Source: a virus
IMG/VR virus record: IMGVR_UViG_3300024999_000135
Coordinates: 1-54,971 of that record
DNA length: 54,971 nt
Direction: 5' to 3' (one strand)
The position numbers and the translations under genes were made by a program. Below the pieces are notes generated by a model. That model ran no database searches and was not told the DNA's origin. It saw only the letters and a program-made list of their open reading frames with translations. This document shows, one piece after another, positions 1-8,306 of the stretch (within the stretch, counting starts at the first letter, position 1; each line of letters opens with the position of its first letter).

Positions 1-2
1 AA

Positions 3-704
3 AGAATGTTAACGGAAGTGTACCCAAATGGAATGTTTTCATATGTTAGCGATAGTTGGGACTTATGGCATGTGTTAACTAATTATCTACCAAAATTAAA
101 AAATATTATTATGAATAGAGATGGTAAGATCGTAATTCGCCCTGATTCTGGTGATCCAGTTAAGATTATTTGTGGTGATTCTGAATCAAGTAATGAAAAT
201 GAACGTAAGGGTGTAGTAGAAATTTTATGGGATATTTTTGGTGGAACAGTCACAGATAAAGGATACAAAGTTTTAGATTCCCATATTGGTTGTATTTATG
301 GCGATGCAATAACCATTGAAAGATGTAAGGAAATTTGTGAACAATTAATGAAAAAAGGATTTGCTTCTACAAATATGGTTTATGGTATTGGTAGTTTTAC
401 TTATCAATACAATACTCGTGATACTTTTGGTTTTGCTTTAAAATCCACATTTGCACAAATTGATAGAGAAGAAAAACAATTATTCAAAGACCCTGTAACA
501 GATAGTGGAATTAAAAAGTCACAAAAAGGTATGGTTGTAATTAGCAATATTAATGAAAAAATTGAATATATTGATGAATTAAATGAAAATGGAAGAAAAT
601 ATTATGAAAATATTGATATTCTTGAAAATGTATTTGTTGATGGAAAATTATTAAGAGATGAAAGTTTAACAGAAATTAGAGAAAGAGTGTTAAGCAATAT
701 GTAA
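3..704 (+). CDS. nampT: Nicotinamide phosphoribosyltransferase, C-terminal part (gene starts before window)
   Basis: The product would join nicotinamide and PRPP to give NMN, the rate-limiting step of NAD+ salvage from nicotinamide. Only the C-terminal half or so is in the window: the frame is open to the left edge, so the ATG at 6 is probably internal. Numbered from that ATG, the family landmarks are IRPDSGDP at 44-51 (PRPP/ribose binding), YGD at 98-100, GIGS at 127-130, TRD at 137-139 (its Arg matches human Arg392) and FKDPVTD near 160. The C-terminal FVDGKLL and EIRER segments also match the family. The stop is followed by an inverted repeat at 720-762. No NMN adenylyltransferase is visible here; it may lie upstream or be supplied by the host. 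The partner logic is with the PARP and macrodomain at 13928-15586. Confidence 0.93.
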   Translation, partial: RMLTEVYPNGMFSYVSDSWDLWHVLTNYLPKLKNIIMNRDGKIVIRPDSGDPVKIICGDSESSNENERKGVVEILWDIFGGTVTDKGYKVLDSHIGCIYGDAITIERCKEICEQLMKKGFASTNMVYGIGSFTYQYNTRDTFGFALKSTFAQIDREEKQLFKDPVTDSGIKKSQKGMVVISNINEKIEYIDELNENGRKYYENIDILENVFVDGKLLRDESLTEIRERVLSNM

Positions 705-719
705 AATATTAATAAGCAT

Positions 720-762
720 ACTATATGTAGTAATATGAAAATAAATATTTACTACATATAGT
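720..762. repeat. 14-bp perfect inverted repeat (stem-loop)
   Basis: The arms are ACTATATGTAGTAA (720-733) and its exact reverse complement (749-762), with a 15-nt loop. It lies just after the NAMPT stop and 3 nt before a copy of the 16-mer at 766-781. The same core (CTATATGTAGTA) is reused in the next intergenic gap at 1473-1516. It could be an AT-only terminator, an RNA-processing site or a protein-binding operator. Confidence 0.8.
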
Positions 763-765
763 AAT

Positions 766-781
766 AAAATCATGATAAAAG
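766..781 (+). promoter_or_regulatory. AAAATCATKAYAAAAG element, copy 1
   Basis: Exact sequence AAAATCATGATAAAAG, identical to the copy at 41161-41176 and one or two bases different from those at 8752 and 53242. All four sit 1-7 nt after an inverted repeat and upstream of a gene with its own RBS. The function is unknown: a phage-specific promoter or a regulator site are both possible. Confidence 0.55.
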
Positions 782-835
782 GAATCTTTGGTAGTAATTA
801 TAATAAAAAATAAATATAAAAAGGAGAAATGAATT

Positions 836-1459
836 ATGAATAAAAATTTAACTGAGATTGTCTTCATCCTTGATCGTTCAGGATCAATGGGACATTTAAC
901 TGATGACACAATAGGAGGATTTAATACTTTTATTGAAAATCAAAAGAAAGAAGATGGCGAAGCAATCTTAACAACTGTATTATTTGATCATCATTATGAA
1001 TTATTATATGATGGAATTAATCTTAAAGATGTTAATCCATTAACTAATAAAGAATACTTTGCTAGAGGTACGACAGCATTGCTAGATGCTATTGGGAAAA
1101 CTATTAATACTATTGGTAATAGATTAAATAATACTAAAGAAGAAGATAAACCTTCTAAAGTGATTATAGTTATTACTACTGATGGAGCAGAAAATGCAAG
1201 TATGGAATTTACACAACCTCAAATTAAAGAAATGATTGAACATCAAACTAATAAATATGACTGGCAATTTATGTTTTTAGGAGCAAATATTGATGCGGTA
1301 TCTACAGCACAAAGTTTTGGTATTAGTGGTCAATTTGCTGCTAATTATACTGCAAGTTCTGTAGGTACAGATGCACTTTATTCTACTTTGAGTAAATCAG
1401 TTTCTTGTGTCAGAGGTATGGGAGTATTAGAAGATAATTGGAAAGATGATTTGAAATAG
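836..1459 (+). CDS. von Willebrand factor A (VWA) domain protein
   Basis: A 207-aa single-domain VWA protein. The metal-ion-dependent adhesion site is complete: DxSxS at D13/S15/S17 (FILDRSGSM), a Thr in ARGTTALLDAI (79-80), and the Asp in TTDGAEN (116). There is no signal peptide or membrane segment, so it is cytoplasmic, like the TerY/YegL-type VWA proteins that act as metal-dependent scaffolds. The start is the ATG 6-7 nt after AAGGAGAAAT. It stands alone between two inverted repeats that share a core sequence (720-762 and 1473-1516). Its partner in the phage cannot be told from sequence. Confidence 0.85.
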   Translation: MNKNLTEIVFILDRSGSMGHLTDDTIGGFNTFIENQKKEDGEAILTTVLFDHHYELLYDGINLKDVNPLTNKEYFARGTTALLDAIGKTINTIGNRLNNTKEEDKPSKVIIVITTDGAENASMEFTQPQIKEMIEHQTNKYDWQFMFLGANIDAVSTAQSFGISGQFAANYTASSVGTDALYSTLSKSVSCVRGMGVLEDNWKDDLK

Positions 1460-1472
1460 GTTTGATTGATTG

Positions 1473-1516
1473 TACTACATATAGTGTTAATATATAATAT
1501 AATGCTATATGTAGTA
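1473..1516. repeat. 12-bp perfect inverted repeat, sister of 720-762
   Basis: The arms are TACTACATATAG (1473-1484) and CTATATGTAGTA (1505-1516). This is the same core as in the repeat before the VWA gene, so the VWA gene is bracketed by related stem-loops. It starts 13 nt after the VWA stop, as a terminator would, but it lacks G+C and a clear U tract. Confidence 0.75.
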
Positions 1517-1581
1517 TGTAAATTTAGATCGAAAATATATTTGTTATTAAATATAAAACTAATAAAAAGGAGAGAATAATC

Positions 1582-2136
1582 ATGGAAAATATTTTTAGAT
1601 GTTCTATTTGTAAAAAAGAATATAGTGGATATGATGCAGAAAAAGATTGTTTAAATGATGAAATCAATTGTCTTAATTTAAAAAGTAAATTAGATGAAAT
1701 TGTTAAAGAGTCTATTAAAATATTAACTGAAAAGTATGAAGTAAAAATAATTGAAGAAAAACATAATGTTCAAGCAAGTTCTAGTAATCATGGACAAGAC
1801 TATGAAATTTATGAATATTTTAATGGTGTAGCAGAATATAAAGGAAATATTTTTAAATTTTATACGAGTAGTGATAGTGTTGGAGATGGAAGATGTGAAC
1901 CTACATTAAATTCAGTTGAAACATTAGTAAATAATTTTATATATAAATATTTAAGAGAAAAAGAAATTGAATCTAACGAAATCATTGGTGTAGTAGAATT
2001 TTATGAAAGTGATGAAATAGATGAGAGCAATGAATATCATTATTATGATAAAGGATATAAGATTGGAAATCAAAATGTAGAAAATTTAATGTATGATTTA
2101 CGAGGGAAGAAAATTAGGATTGAAGTAATTGAGTAA
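1582..2136 (+). CDS. Hypothetical protein with N-terminal zinc-finger-like cysteines
   Basis: A 184-aa protein I do not recognise. The N-terminus has C7-x2-C10 followed by two further cysteines (about 23 and 30), which could bind one zinc. The remainder is acidic and rich in Glu, Ile and Tyr, with no membrane segment. The RBS is AAAGGAGAG, 8 nt before the ATG. Confidence 0.75.
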   Translation: MENIFRCSICKKEYSGYDAEKDCLNDEINCLNLKSKLDEIVKESIKILTEKYEVKIIEEKHNVQASSSNHGQDYEIYEYFNGVAEYKGNIFKFYTSSDSVGDGRCEPTLNSVETLVNNFIYKYLREKEIESNEIIGVVEFYESDEIDESNEYHYYDKGYKIGNQNVENLMYDLRGKKIRIEVIE

Positions 2137-2177
2137 AATTTTGCTTTTGTGATGATTTAAGAAAGGAGTAATATTAT

Positions 2178-2360
2178 ATGATAACCATCAAGGGTAAGGC
2201 TTCGATTAATTACATAGTAAATATACCTGTTAATTCTTTCTCAGAAATTGAAGAAGATAATATGTCTATAAAAGATTCAGACGAAATGATAGGACAATTA
2301 ATATTAAAAAAATATGGGTTTATGCCAGATGATATTTGGGTAGATAAAGAAGTAAAATAA
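2178..2360 (+). CDS. Small hypothetical protein (60 aa)
   Basis: Accepted because GAAAGGAGT stands at the proper distance before the ATG and the gene sits in a tidy co-directional series. It is acidic in the middle (EIEEDNMS) with a C-terminal GFMPDDIWVDKE. No family recognised. Confidence 0.6.
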   Translation: MITIKGKASINYIVNIPVNSFSEIEEDNMSIKDSDEMIGQLILKKYGFMPDDIWVDKEVK

Positions 2361-2405
2361 TTTAATAAATCACACATTTTATATAGATGTATTAAGGAGA
2401 TAATT

Positions 2406-2495
2406 ATGGAAGAATTTAAAGATATTTGTACAATTATATTTATTTGTTGGATTGTAGGATTAATATTTTTAAAATTAAATGGCATTATTAAATAG
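2406..2495 (+). CDS. Micro-protein with one membrane segment (29 aa)
   Basis: The RBS AAGGAG lies 7 nt before the ATG. The product is a short acidic N-terminus followed by a continuous hydrophobic stretch (about residues 8-23, containing FICWIVGLIF) and a short basic tail. It is a single-pass membrane micro-protein of unknown role. Confidence 0.55.
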   Translation: MEEFKDICTIIFICWIVGLIFLKLNGIIK

Positions 2496-2512
2496 TAGAA
2501 AGGAATTTAAAT

Positions 2513-2797
2513 ATGAAACTTACAGAAGGTAAAATGGTTAAAGGTGGTCTAAATGATTCACCTAAAACTACTAGACCAGAAAATAAACCATCAGCACAAG
2601 GTATAAATAAAAATATGAAAACTTATATATGTTTTTATAATGAAGAATATATAATGAATCATTGTGTAAAAATTCAAGCACTAGATTATAATGATGCTGA
2701 AAATAAGTTTAGAAAACATTTAATAGAAAATGAAGTTGAATATATTGATAATGATAAATTGTATATTGAAGATATAGAGGAGATAGAAAGGATATAA
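2513..2797 (+). CDS. Hypothetical protein (94 aa)
   Basis: Good RBS (GAAAGGAAT). The N-terminal 35 residues are basic and low in complexity (PKTTRPENKPSAQG). The rest reads like a small alpha/beta domain (KTYICFYNEEYI, then ALDYNDAENKFRKHL), resembling short phage domains with an ALDxxDAExxF motif. Function unknown. The next gene starts 2 nt after its stop. Confidence 0.6.
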   Translation: MKLTEGKMVKGGLNDSPKTTRPENKPSAQGINKNMKTYICFYNEEYIMNHCVKIQALDYNDAENKFRKHLIENEVEYIDNDKLYIEDIEEIERI

Positions 2798-2799
2798 TA

Positions 2800-3234
2800 A
2801 TGAAATTTAAAAGTAAAACACTATTAATTGATGAAGATGAAAACAATAAAATAAGAGCATGTTATCATAATTATGCAAGAATGAGTATATTAGAATTTAT
2901 GTATAGTGAATTATTTATATGGAAGAGTGTGCAAAGAAATATTATTTATGCTTTTAAAGAAATCATAGAACCAATTAAAGAAATATCTTGGTTTGTATTT
3001 AATATTATTACATTACCAGTATTACCTATTATATTATATTTTCATGCTAAAAAAGAAATAGGAAAAGCAAAGAATGAAGTGTGGGAGAATAAATGTTATA
3101 ATTGTAAATATAGAAAAAACATTCCTTTAATAAAAGGTAGAATTGAAGATATTATAGGAATAGACGAATGTATAAAGTGTAAATTAGTTGATGGGATGCC
3201 TACTGAATTTGTAGAAGATTTAATAGATAGTTAA
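2800..3234 (+). CDS. Hypothetical membrane protein with C-terminal zinc ribbon
   Basis: A 144-aa protein with one hydrophobic segment (about 61-83, around FVFNIITLPVLPIILYF). A cytoplasmic C-terminal part follows with two Cys pairs, CYNCKY near 98 and CIKCK near 128, typical of a zinc ribbon. Family unknown. It is probably translationally coupled to the gene 2 nt upstream. Confidence 0.65.
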   Translation: MKFKSKTLLIDEDENNKIRACYHNYARMSILEFMYSELFIWKSVQRNIIYAFKEIIEPIKEISWFVFNIITLPVLPIILYFHAKKEIGKAKNEVWENKCYNCKYRKNIPLIKGRIEDIIGIDECIKCKLVDGMPTEFVEDLIDS

Positions 3235-3267
3235 AATAAAAAATTAGATTTGTTACGATTTTGGGTA

Positions 3268-3296
3268 TTGACAGAATGTAAAAATAATTATATAAT
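3268..3296 (+). promoter_or_regulatory. Sigma-A-type promoter for RNA ligase
   Basis: TTGACA (3268-3273), 17-nt spacer, TATAAT (3291-3296): a consensus promoter just upstream of the RBS and ATG at 3317. Confidence 0.85.
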
Positions 3297-3316
3297 ATGA
3301 GAGGAGAAAAATAAAT

Positions 3317-4621
3317 ATGAGTTATAATGCATACATAGTTAAAGTTAAAAACATTAGAAAACACTCTAATGCAGACAGACTTCAAGTTGCTACAGTATTT
3401 GGCAATGATGTTATTGTAGGATTAGATGTTAATGAAAATGACTTGATGATTTACTTTCCTACAGATGGTCGGCTTAATGTAGAGTATTGCAGACAGAATA
3501 AACTTCTGAGAGAAAAGGATGAGCAAGGTAATAATATTGGTGGTTATATGGATGAATCAAAATGTCACGTAACTACAATAAAATTAAGAAATGAACGCTC
3601 TGATGGATTATTAATGCCTATAAGAAGTTTAGAAAAATTCACCGATATTAACACTCTAAAAGAAGGAGATATAATCACTACTCTTAATGGAATATTAATA
3701 TGTGAAAAATATATTCCAAGAGGAAAGAATAGAAATAAAGTAGAAGGTACGCCTAAAGATAAGAAAAAGAAGAAAACTGATACAATATCTTACCCTTTCT
3801 TTGAAGAGCATAGAGATACATCACAATTGGCATATAATACAGCACAATTTAAAGAAGGTGATTTGTGTATTATTAGTTTGAAATGCCACGGGACATCAGG
3901 CAGGTCAAGTCATACTATAAAAGAAAAGAAAAAATTGCTTCCATATTGGCTGTATAAAGCACTAAAAATTATTAAAATAAATATACCAAATAAAAAGACA
4001 TGGGATTATGTTACTGGCACAAGAAGAGTAGTGTTGAAAAACTATGATGGTGGATTTTATGGTAATGATAATTTTAGAAAAGAATGGCATAAATTTTTTG
4101 TTGATAAACTTCACAAAGGAGAAACTGCATATTATGAAATAGTTGGTTATGTAAATGAAAATACAACTATTATGCCAGAATGTAATAATAAGAAAACAAA
4201 AGATAAAGAATTTATTAAACAATATGGTGAAACTACTAAATTTACATATGGATGTGGTGTAGGGCAGAATGATATTTATGTTTATAGAATGACTAAAACT
4301 GATGAAGATGGTAAAGTGGTAGAGTATTCAACAAAATATACTCAAATTAGATGTGAACAAATGGGAGTAAAATTTGTACCAGTGTTTGATAAATTCATAT
4401 TTACTACGGTTGATGATTTAATGGAAAGAGTTAATACATATGTTGATGGTACTGATCCTATTGGTAAGAATCACATTAAAGAAGGAATCGTTGTGAAAAT
4501 TGAAGATCGTGAGAAATTTACTGCATTTAAACACAAATCGTTTATGTTTAAACTTTTAGAAGGTATTATTAAAGCAGATGATATTATCGACATGGAGGAG
4601 AATGAATATATTGAAGCATAA
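3317..4621 (+). CDS. RNA ligase, Rnl5 (Deinococcus RNA ligase-like) family
   Basis: A 434-aa ATP-dependent RNA ligase that would seal nicks in RNA through a lysyl-AMP intermediate. The N-terminal region (about 1-130) is the OB-type module of DraRnl/Rnl5 enzymes. The nucleotidyltransferase motifs follow in order: motif I with Lys189 in SLKCHGTSGR, motif III AYYEIVGYV (272-279), motif IV KEGIVVKI (388-395), and motif V FKHKSF (404-409). All catalytic residues are present, so it should be active. It has its own strong promoter and is followed, after a homing endonuclease and one small gene, by a kinase-HD protein; together they could repair cleaved tRNAs. The 3' end overlaps the next gene. Confidence 0.92.
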   Translation: MSYNAYIVKVKNIRKHSNADRLQVATVFGNDVIVGLDVNENDLMIYFPTDGRLNVEYCRQNKLLREKDEQGNNIGGYMDESKCHVTTIKLRNERSDGLLMPIRSLEKFTDINTLKEGDIITTLNGILICEKYIPRGKNRNKVEGTPKDKKKKKTDTISYPFFEEHRDTSQLAYNTAQFKEGDLCIISLKCHGTSGRSSHTIKEKKKLLPYWLYKALKIIKINIPNKKTWDYVTGTRRVVLKNYDGGFYGNDNFRKEWHKFFVDKLHKGETAYYEIVGYVNENTTIMPECNNKKTKDKEFIKQYGETTKFTYGCGVGQNDIYVYRMTKTDEDGKVVEYSTKYTQIRCEQMGVKFVPVFDKFIFTTVDDLMERVNTYVDGTDPIGKNHIKEGIVVKIEDREKFTAFKHKSFMFKLLEGIIKADDIIDMEENEYIEA

Positions 4622-5357
4622 ACAAATTGTTGATTATGAAATTATTATTTATGAAGATGAAATAATCGGTAAAGTATTTTCTAGCAAGTACGGAGAATAT
4701 AAAGTTCTTGGTGCAACTAATAAAAAAAATTATAGTAATATTTTATTTGCTTGTATTTTTATAAAAACAGGATATATAAATATATTTAAAAAACAATCAA
4801 TAATAAAAGGTAGTGTTAAAGACCCTTATTATCCTAGTATTTGCAATGTTGCATGTTATGGAATAGTTGAAAGTAATCATTTTTTATATCATAGATGGTC
4901 TGATATGATTCATAGATGTTACAATATTAATGATAAGGATTATGAATTTTATGGAAAATGTGGAGTTACAGTGTCAGATGAATGGTTATGCTTTGAGAAT
5001 TTCGTCAAAGATGCATCGTTGATAAAGGGATGGGATGAATATAAAGTTAAAAAAGGATTGTTAGAGTTAGATAAAGATAATGCTAATAAGAAAAAATATT
5101 GTTTAGAATATTGTGAATGGATACCTAGAAATAAAAATGTATATTTAGCTAATAAAAATCAAGTTAATAATCTAAGAACATTTATTGCTACAAATAAATT
5201 GAATGGTGAAGTTATTTATTCTAAAAGTATTACTCAATTTGCAAAAGACCATAAATTAGATAAGGGCAATATTTGTAAATGTTTAAAAAATAAATATAAA
5301 CAATATTTAGGTTGGGAATTTAAATACATAGAAGAAAAAGAAAGTAAATCTAATTAA
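4602..5357 (+). CDS. HNH-like homing endonuclease with NUMOD1-like C-terminus
   Basis: About 250 aa. The core is typical of phage endonucleases of the kind YHRWSDMIHRCYN, FYGKCGVTVSDEW, FENFVKD, then an LELDKDN segment and a Cys-bearing YCEWIPRNKN. The C-terminus (NKLNGEVIYSKSITQFAKDH to LGWEFKYI) matches the NUMOD1 helix-turn-helix used for DNA binding. It overlaps the end of the RNA ligase gene, a common place for a free-standing homing gene. The start is uncertain: ATG 4578 lacks an RBS, ATG 4602 is only 1 nt after GGAGGAG, and TTG 4611 has a 10-nt spacing. Confidence 0.75.
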   Translation: MNILKHKQIVDYEIIIYEDEIIGKVFSSKYGEYKVLGATNKKNYSNILFACIFIKTGYINIFKKQSIIKGSVKDPYYPSICNVACYGIVESNHFLYHRWSDMIHRCYNINDKDYEFYGKCGVTVSDEWLCFENFVKDASLIKGWDEYKVKKGLLELDKDNANKKKYCLEYCEWIPRNKNVYLANKNQVNNLRTFIATNKLNGEVIYSKSITQFAKDHKLDKGNICKCLKNKYKQYLGWEFKYIEEKESKSN

Positions 5358-5377
5358 AACAATAAATTAATAATATA

Positions 5378-5424
5378 ATTATACTTATATCTAATCATTT
5401 TTACATATTAGATATAAGTATAAT
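5378..5424. repeat. 18-bp perfect inverted repeat
   Basis: The arms are ATTATACTTATATCTAAT (5378-5395) and its exact complement (5407-5424), with an 11-nt loop. It lies 20 nt after a stop and ends 20 nt before the next ATG, so the next gene's RBS follows immediately. It belongs to a set of long AT-only palindromes in this genome. Confidence 0.8.
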
Positions 5425-5443
5425 ATAAAAAAGGAGATTATAT

Positions 5444-5800
5444 ATGTGTGATTTAGATAAAAGATTCAAAGAAGTCCAAGAATTAAGAAATGAATTAAAT
5501 ATGTATCATACAGAATTGCAAAGTAATCTAAGTATTGTTGATAAAGAAATAGTAGATTTAGAACATTATATTGAATTTTATAATTTTAATGCATCTCAAG
5601 GATTTAAAGCATATAAAATGTTACAAGAAAAATTAATTAAAAGAAGAGAACTTAAAAAATCAATTGAAAAATGTAATATTATTTGGAACGGAAATATACG
5701 AGATTTTGCAATAGGAAAAAGTATAGATAAGCAAATGAAAAATATTGAAAATAAAAAATATACTGCAAGGATACTTAAAGAATTATTTGATAATCAATAA
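5444..5800 (+). CDS. Hypothetical coiled-coil protein (118 aa)
   Basis: Strongly helical with heptad-like spacing (about 10-75, then 85-115). It has no cysteine cluster or membrane segment and no recognised family. RBS AAGGAG with ATG at the proper distance. It lies between the homing endonuclease and the kinase-HD gene. Confidence 0.7.
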   Translation: MCDLDKRFKEVQELRNELNMYHTELQSNLSIVDKEIVDLEHYIEFYNFNASQGFKAYKMLQEKLIKRRELKKSIEKCNIIWNGNIRDFAIGKSIDKQMKNIENKKYTARILKELFDNQ

Positions 5801-5828
5801 GAGGAAGAAAGGAGAATTTTAAAATTAT

Positions 5829-6755
5829 ATGACTAAATTAATTTGCCTTGTAGGTTTACCAGCATCAGGTAAATCATATTACGCAAAGCAATTATCAGAA
5901 CAATACAATGCAAAAATATATTCATCAGATAATCTTAGAGAAGAATTATTTGGAGATGTAAATGAATGTAGCAGAAATGAAGAATTATTTAAAGAATTAT
6001 ACAAAAGGGTTAAAAATAGTTTATCTAATAAAGAAAATGTTATATTAGATTCAACTAATTTGTCATATAAGAAACGTAAAGCAATATTAGAAGAAATGAA
6101 AAAATATAATTGTGAGAATATATGTTATTTAATTGCAACACCTTATGAGAAATGTTTAGAACAAAATTTACATAGGGAAAGAAAAGTACCTGAATATGTA
6201 ATTAAGAAAATGTATATGAATATTAATATTCCTCAGACGTATGAGGGATGGAATGAAATACATATAATATATAATAAAGATAATATGATGTTTAATATAA
6301 GTGAATTATTAAATTCTTTAGATTTTATTAATCAAGATAATAAGTATCACACATTAACTATTGGTGAACATTGTAGAAAATGTGCTGATAATATTAAAAG
6401 TAAAATGTATTATAATAAAATAGTTAATGAAAATTCTGAAAATTTTTATTTAGCAGGTTTGCTTCATGATATAGGAAAACATTTTTGTAAATCATTTAAA
6501 AATAGTAAAGGTGAAATAACTGAAAATGCTACATATTATCAACATCATTTAGTATCTGCTTATGATAGTTTATTTTATTTGAAAGAATTAGGGATGAGTA
6601 AAGATGATATATTAGAAATTACAAATTTAATACAATGGCATATGAGATTATTTAATGAAACTGAAAAGAGTAGGAAGAAATTTATTGATATGGTCGGGCA
6701 AGAATTTTATAATGATCTATTATTGTTGCATGAAAGTGATATAAATGCAAAATAA
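5829..6755 (+). CDS. Polynucleotide kinase fused to HD-domain phosphohydrolase
   Basis: A 308-aa two-domain protein. The N-terminal P-loop kinase has GLPASGKS (9-16), the substrate-binding SSDNLREELFG (32-42) and VILDSTNL (71-78), as in polynucleotide 5'-kinases. The C-terminal HD domain has H181, HD at 213-214 (LLHDIGKH), H239-H240, H271 and D304, a full metal-binding set. Such fusions would phosphorylate 5'-OH ends and remove 3' or 2',3' phosphates, making ends that the RNA ligase 1.2 kb upstream can join. The stop is followed at once by a promoter at 6759. Confidence 0.88.
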   Translation: MTKLICLVGLPASGKSYYAKQLSEQYNAKIYSSDNLREELFGDVNECSRNEELFKELYKRVKNSLSNKENVILDSTNLSYKKRKAILEEMKKYNCENICYLIATPYEKCLEQNLHRERKVPEYVIKKMYMNINIPQTYEGWNEIHIIYNKDNMMFNISELLNSLDFINQDNKYHTLTIGEHCRKCADNIKSKMYYNKIVNENSENFYLAGLLHDIGKHFCKSFKNSKGEITENATYYQHHLVSAYDSLFYLKELGMSKDDILEITNLIQWHMRLFNETEKSRKKFIDMVGQEFYNDLLLLHESDINAK

Positions 6756-6758
6756 ATG

Positions 6759-6787
6759 TTGACAAGTAAGTAACAGAATGTTAAAAT
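6759..6787 (+). promoter_or_regulatory. Sigma-A-type promoter
   Basis: TTGACA (6759-6764), 17-nt spacer, TAAAAT (6782-6787). The spacer begins AGTAAGTAACA, nearly the same as in the promoter at 40619, so the two may be duplicated. Confidence 0.75.
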
Positions 6788-6820
6788 AATAATAATTAAT
6801 AAAGATGGGAGGAATCTTAA

Positions 6821-7741
6821 ATAAAAACAAACATATTTATACCAAAAACCATCAAAGTAGGTTTTCAAAATCGTTCTGATACATATACTCAAAAATTAGC
6901 CTACGTGATTTACTATGATCAAAAAGGTAAATTAAGGAAGGAAGTTAGCTGGAACGGCTGGAGGGACAAAAGTATTGAACCACAAGAATTCTCAAATGAA
7001 CCAACTTCAGGATTTGTATTAAATAAAAAGGTTGGTGATTATAAAAGTTCTTGGAGTCATCGACATGCTTACTGTAGAGTATATGACCCTCGCAATTTTG
7101 AGATAGAAATATCAATAGAAAATTTACTATATATTTTGGAAAATAATTCATCAATTAAAGGAAAAGGATTAGAAGGATTATTTGTTTATGGTTGGGATGA
7201 TAAGAATCTCATATTAATTCCTACAGATTCACCTGACTATAAAGAAATGATGGAACTTAATGATTTAAGACATGAAAAGAAGAAATTTGATAGTAAAAAT
7301 ATGATTATTGGAGCAACATACAAAACCGACCAAAATTATGAATTAATATATTTAGGTAGATTTTATGAAAGCAACGAAGATAATAAAGAAACTAAATCAT
7401 ATTTCTTCTATGATAGAGATAATAAATGGAGTAAGATTACTATTATTAAATCTCTAACAGGAAATATTATTGATGTAGTAAATGAAAATTGTGTTGAAGA
7501 CTATGCAGAATTAATGGATGAATTATTAAAAAGTAGTTATTATTCTACTAGAGAACAAAAATATGATGAATATAAAGATTATACATTAGAAGAATTTAAA
7601 AAGAGTTTAGATAAACGCAATGGATTTTATAGTAGTAGATATTATATAGAAATTAATGATAAATTAGAAAGATATTATATAAAAAGGAATATAGTTATTG
7701 GAGATATAATTCAGAAACTAAATATAGTGTATATACAATGA
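6821..7741 (+). CDS. Conserved phage hypothetical protein, AUA start, probably frameshifted near its end
   Basis: The first ATG/GTG in frame (GTG 6905) would remove a conserved N-terminus. The frame is open back to 6821 and the upstream residues (IFIPKTIKVGFQNR, then TQKLAYVIYYD) match the usual N-terminus of this widespread phage protein as I remember it. GGGAGG at 6807-6812 is 8 nt before an ATA at 6821, so AUA is the likely start codon. Near the 3' end the frame reads into an unlikely tail after an A5 run at 7681-7685. A one-base slip there would continue through 7866 (see the next entry). Function unknown; about 306 aa as read. Confidence 0.72.
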   Translation: MKTNIFIPKTIKVGFQNRSDTYTQKLAYVIYYDQKGKLRKEVSWNGWRDKSIEPQEFSNEPTSGFVLNKKVGDYKSSWSHRHAYCRVYDPRNFEIEISIENLLYILENNSSIKGKGLEGLFVYGWDDKNLILIPTDSPDYKEMMELNDLRHEKKKFDSKNMIIGATYKTDQNYELIYLGRFYESNEDNKETKSYFFYDRDNKWSKITIIKSLTGNIIDVVNENCVEDYAELMDELLKSSYYSTREQKYDEYKDYTLEEFKKSLDKRNGFYSSRYYIEINDKLERYYIKRNIVIGDIIQKLNIVYIQ

Positions 7742-7866
7742 ATAGAGGTCATAAAGATGAAAGAATTATTGATGAAAAATCAATAGAATATGTTTATAAT
7801 CAAATAAAACCAAAATATTTAGTAACTTATGATAAAAATAAAAATATAATAAAAGAGTGGAGGTAA
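7686..7866 (+). other. Detached C-terminal reading frame of the preceding gene
   Basis: From the A5 run at 7681-7685 the -1 frame continues with a convincing protein (KKEYSYWRYNSETKYSVYTM, then residues ending in IIKEWR) to a stop at 7864-7866, directly before the next RBS. Read alone it offers only a 42-residue ORF from ATG 7738, overlapping the previous stop. It is best explained as the true C-terminus, reached by ribosomal slippage or separated by a one-base deletion. Confidence 0.5.
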
Positions 7867-7870
7867 TATT

Positions 7871-8287
7871 ATGTCAAAACAAAACATAAATGATGAGAAG
7901 ATTCTACAATTGAAAGCACAAATTAAGGAGAAGAAAGGTAAATTAAAAGGTAAAAAGAGATTTACACCTGTCACGAATTGTAGTTTAGAATTAAGAGGGA
8001 TTAGATATAATTTAAATGTATTAAATAAAGAACAATTAACTACATTATTATTAGAATTAAATTTGTTTAAAATGTCGGCAATTGATTTGGATTTAGAAGA
8101 TGAATACATTGTAAGTGGATTTAGCGTTGATGAATGGATTAAAGATATTAAGGCAAAGTTAGAAATTATAGTTATGATGGAAGAAGAAAGAAAATTGCAA
8201 GAATTGGAACAGAAATTGGAATATATGTTGTCTAATGAGAAGAGGATTGAATTAGAGATTAATGAGATAGAATCAATGATTAAATAA
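7871..8287 (+). CDS. Hypothetical coiled-coil protein (138 aa)
   Basis: A basic N-terminus (about 1-32, many Lys), a central LELRGIRYNLNVLNKEQL segment, and a long C-terminal helix (about 85-138) rich in Glu and Lys. No family recognised. RBS GTGGAGGTAAT. It starts 4 nt after the detached frame ends, so it is probably co-translated. Confidence 0.7.
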   Translation: MSKQNINDEKILQLKAQIKEKKGKLKGKKRFTPVTNCSLELRGIRYNLNVLNKEQLTTLLLELNLFKMSAIDLDLEDEYIVSGFSVDEWIKDIKAKLEIIVMMEEERKLQELEQKLEYMLSNEKRIELEINEIESMIK

Positions 8288-8306
8288 CATTAAAAGGAGA
8301 AAATAT

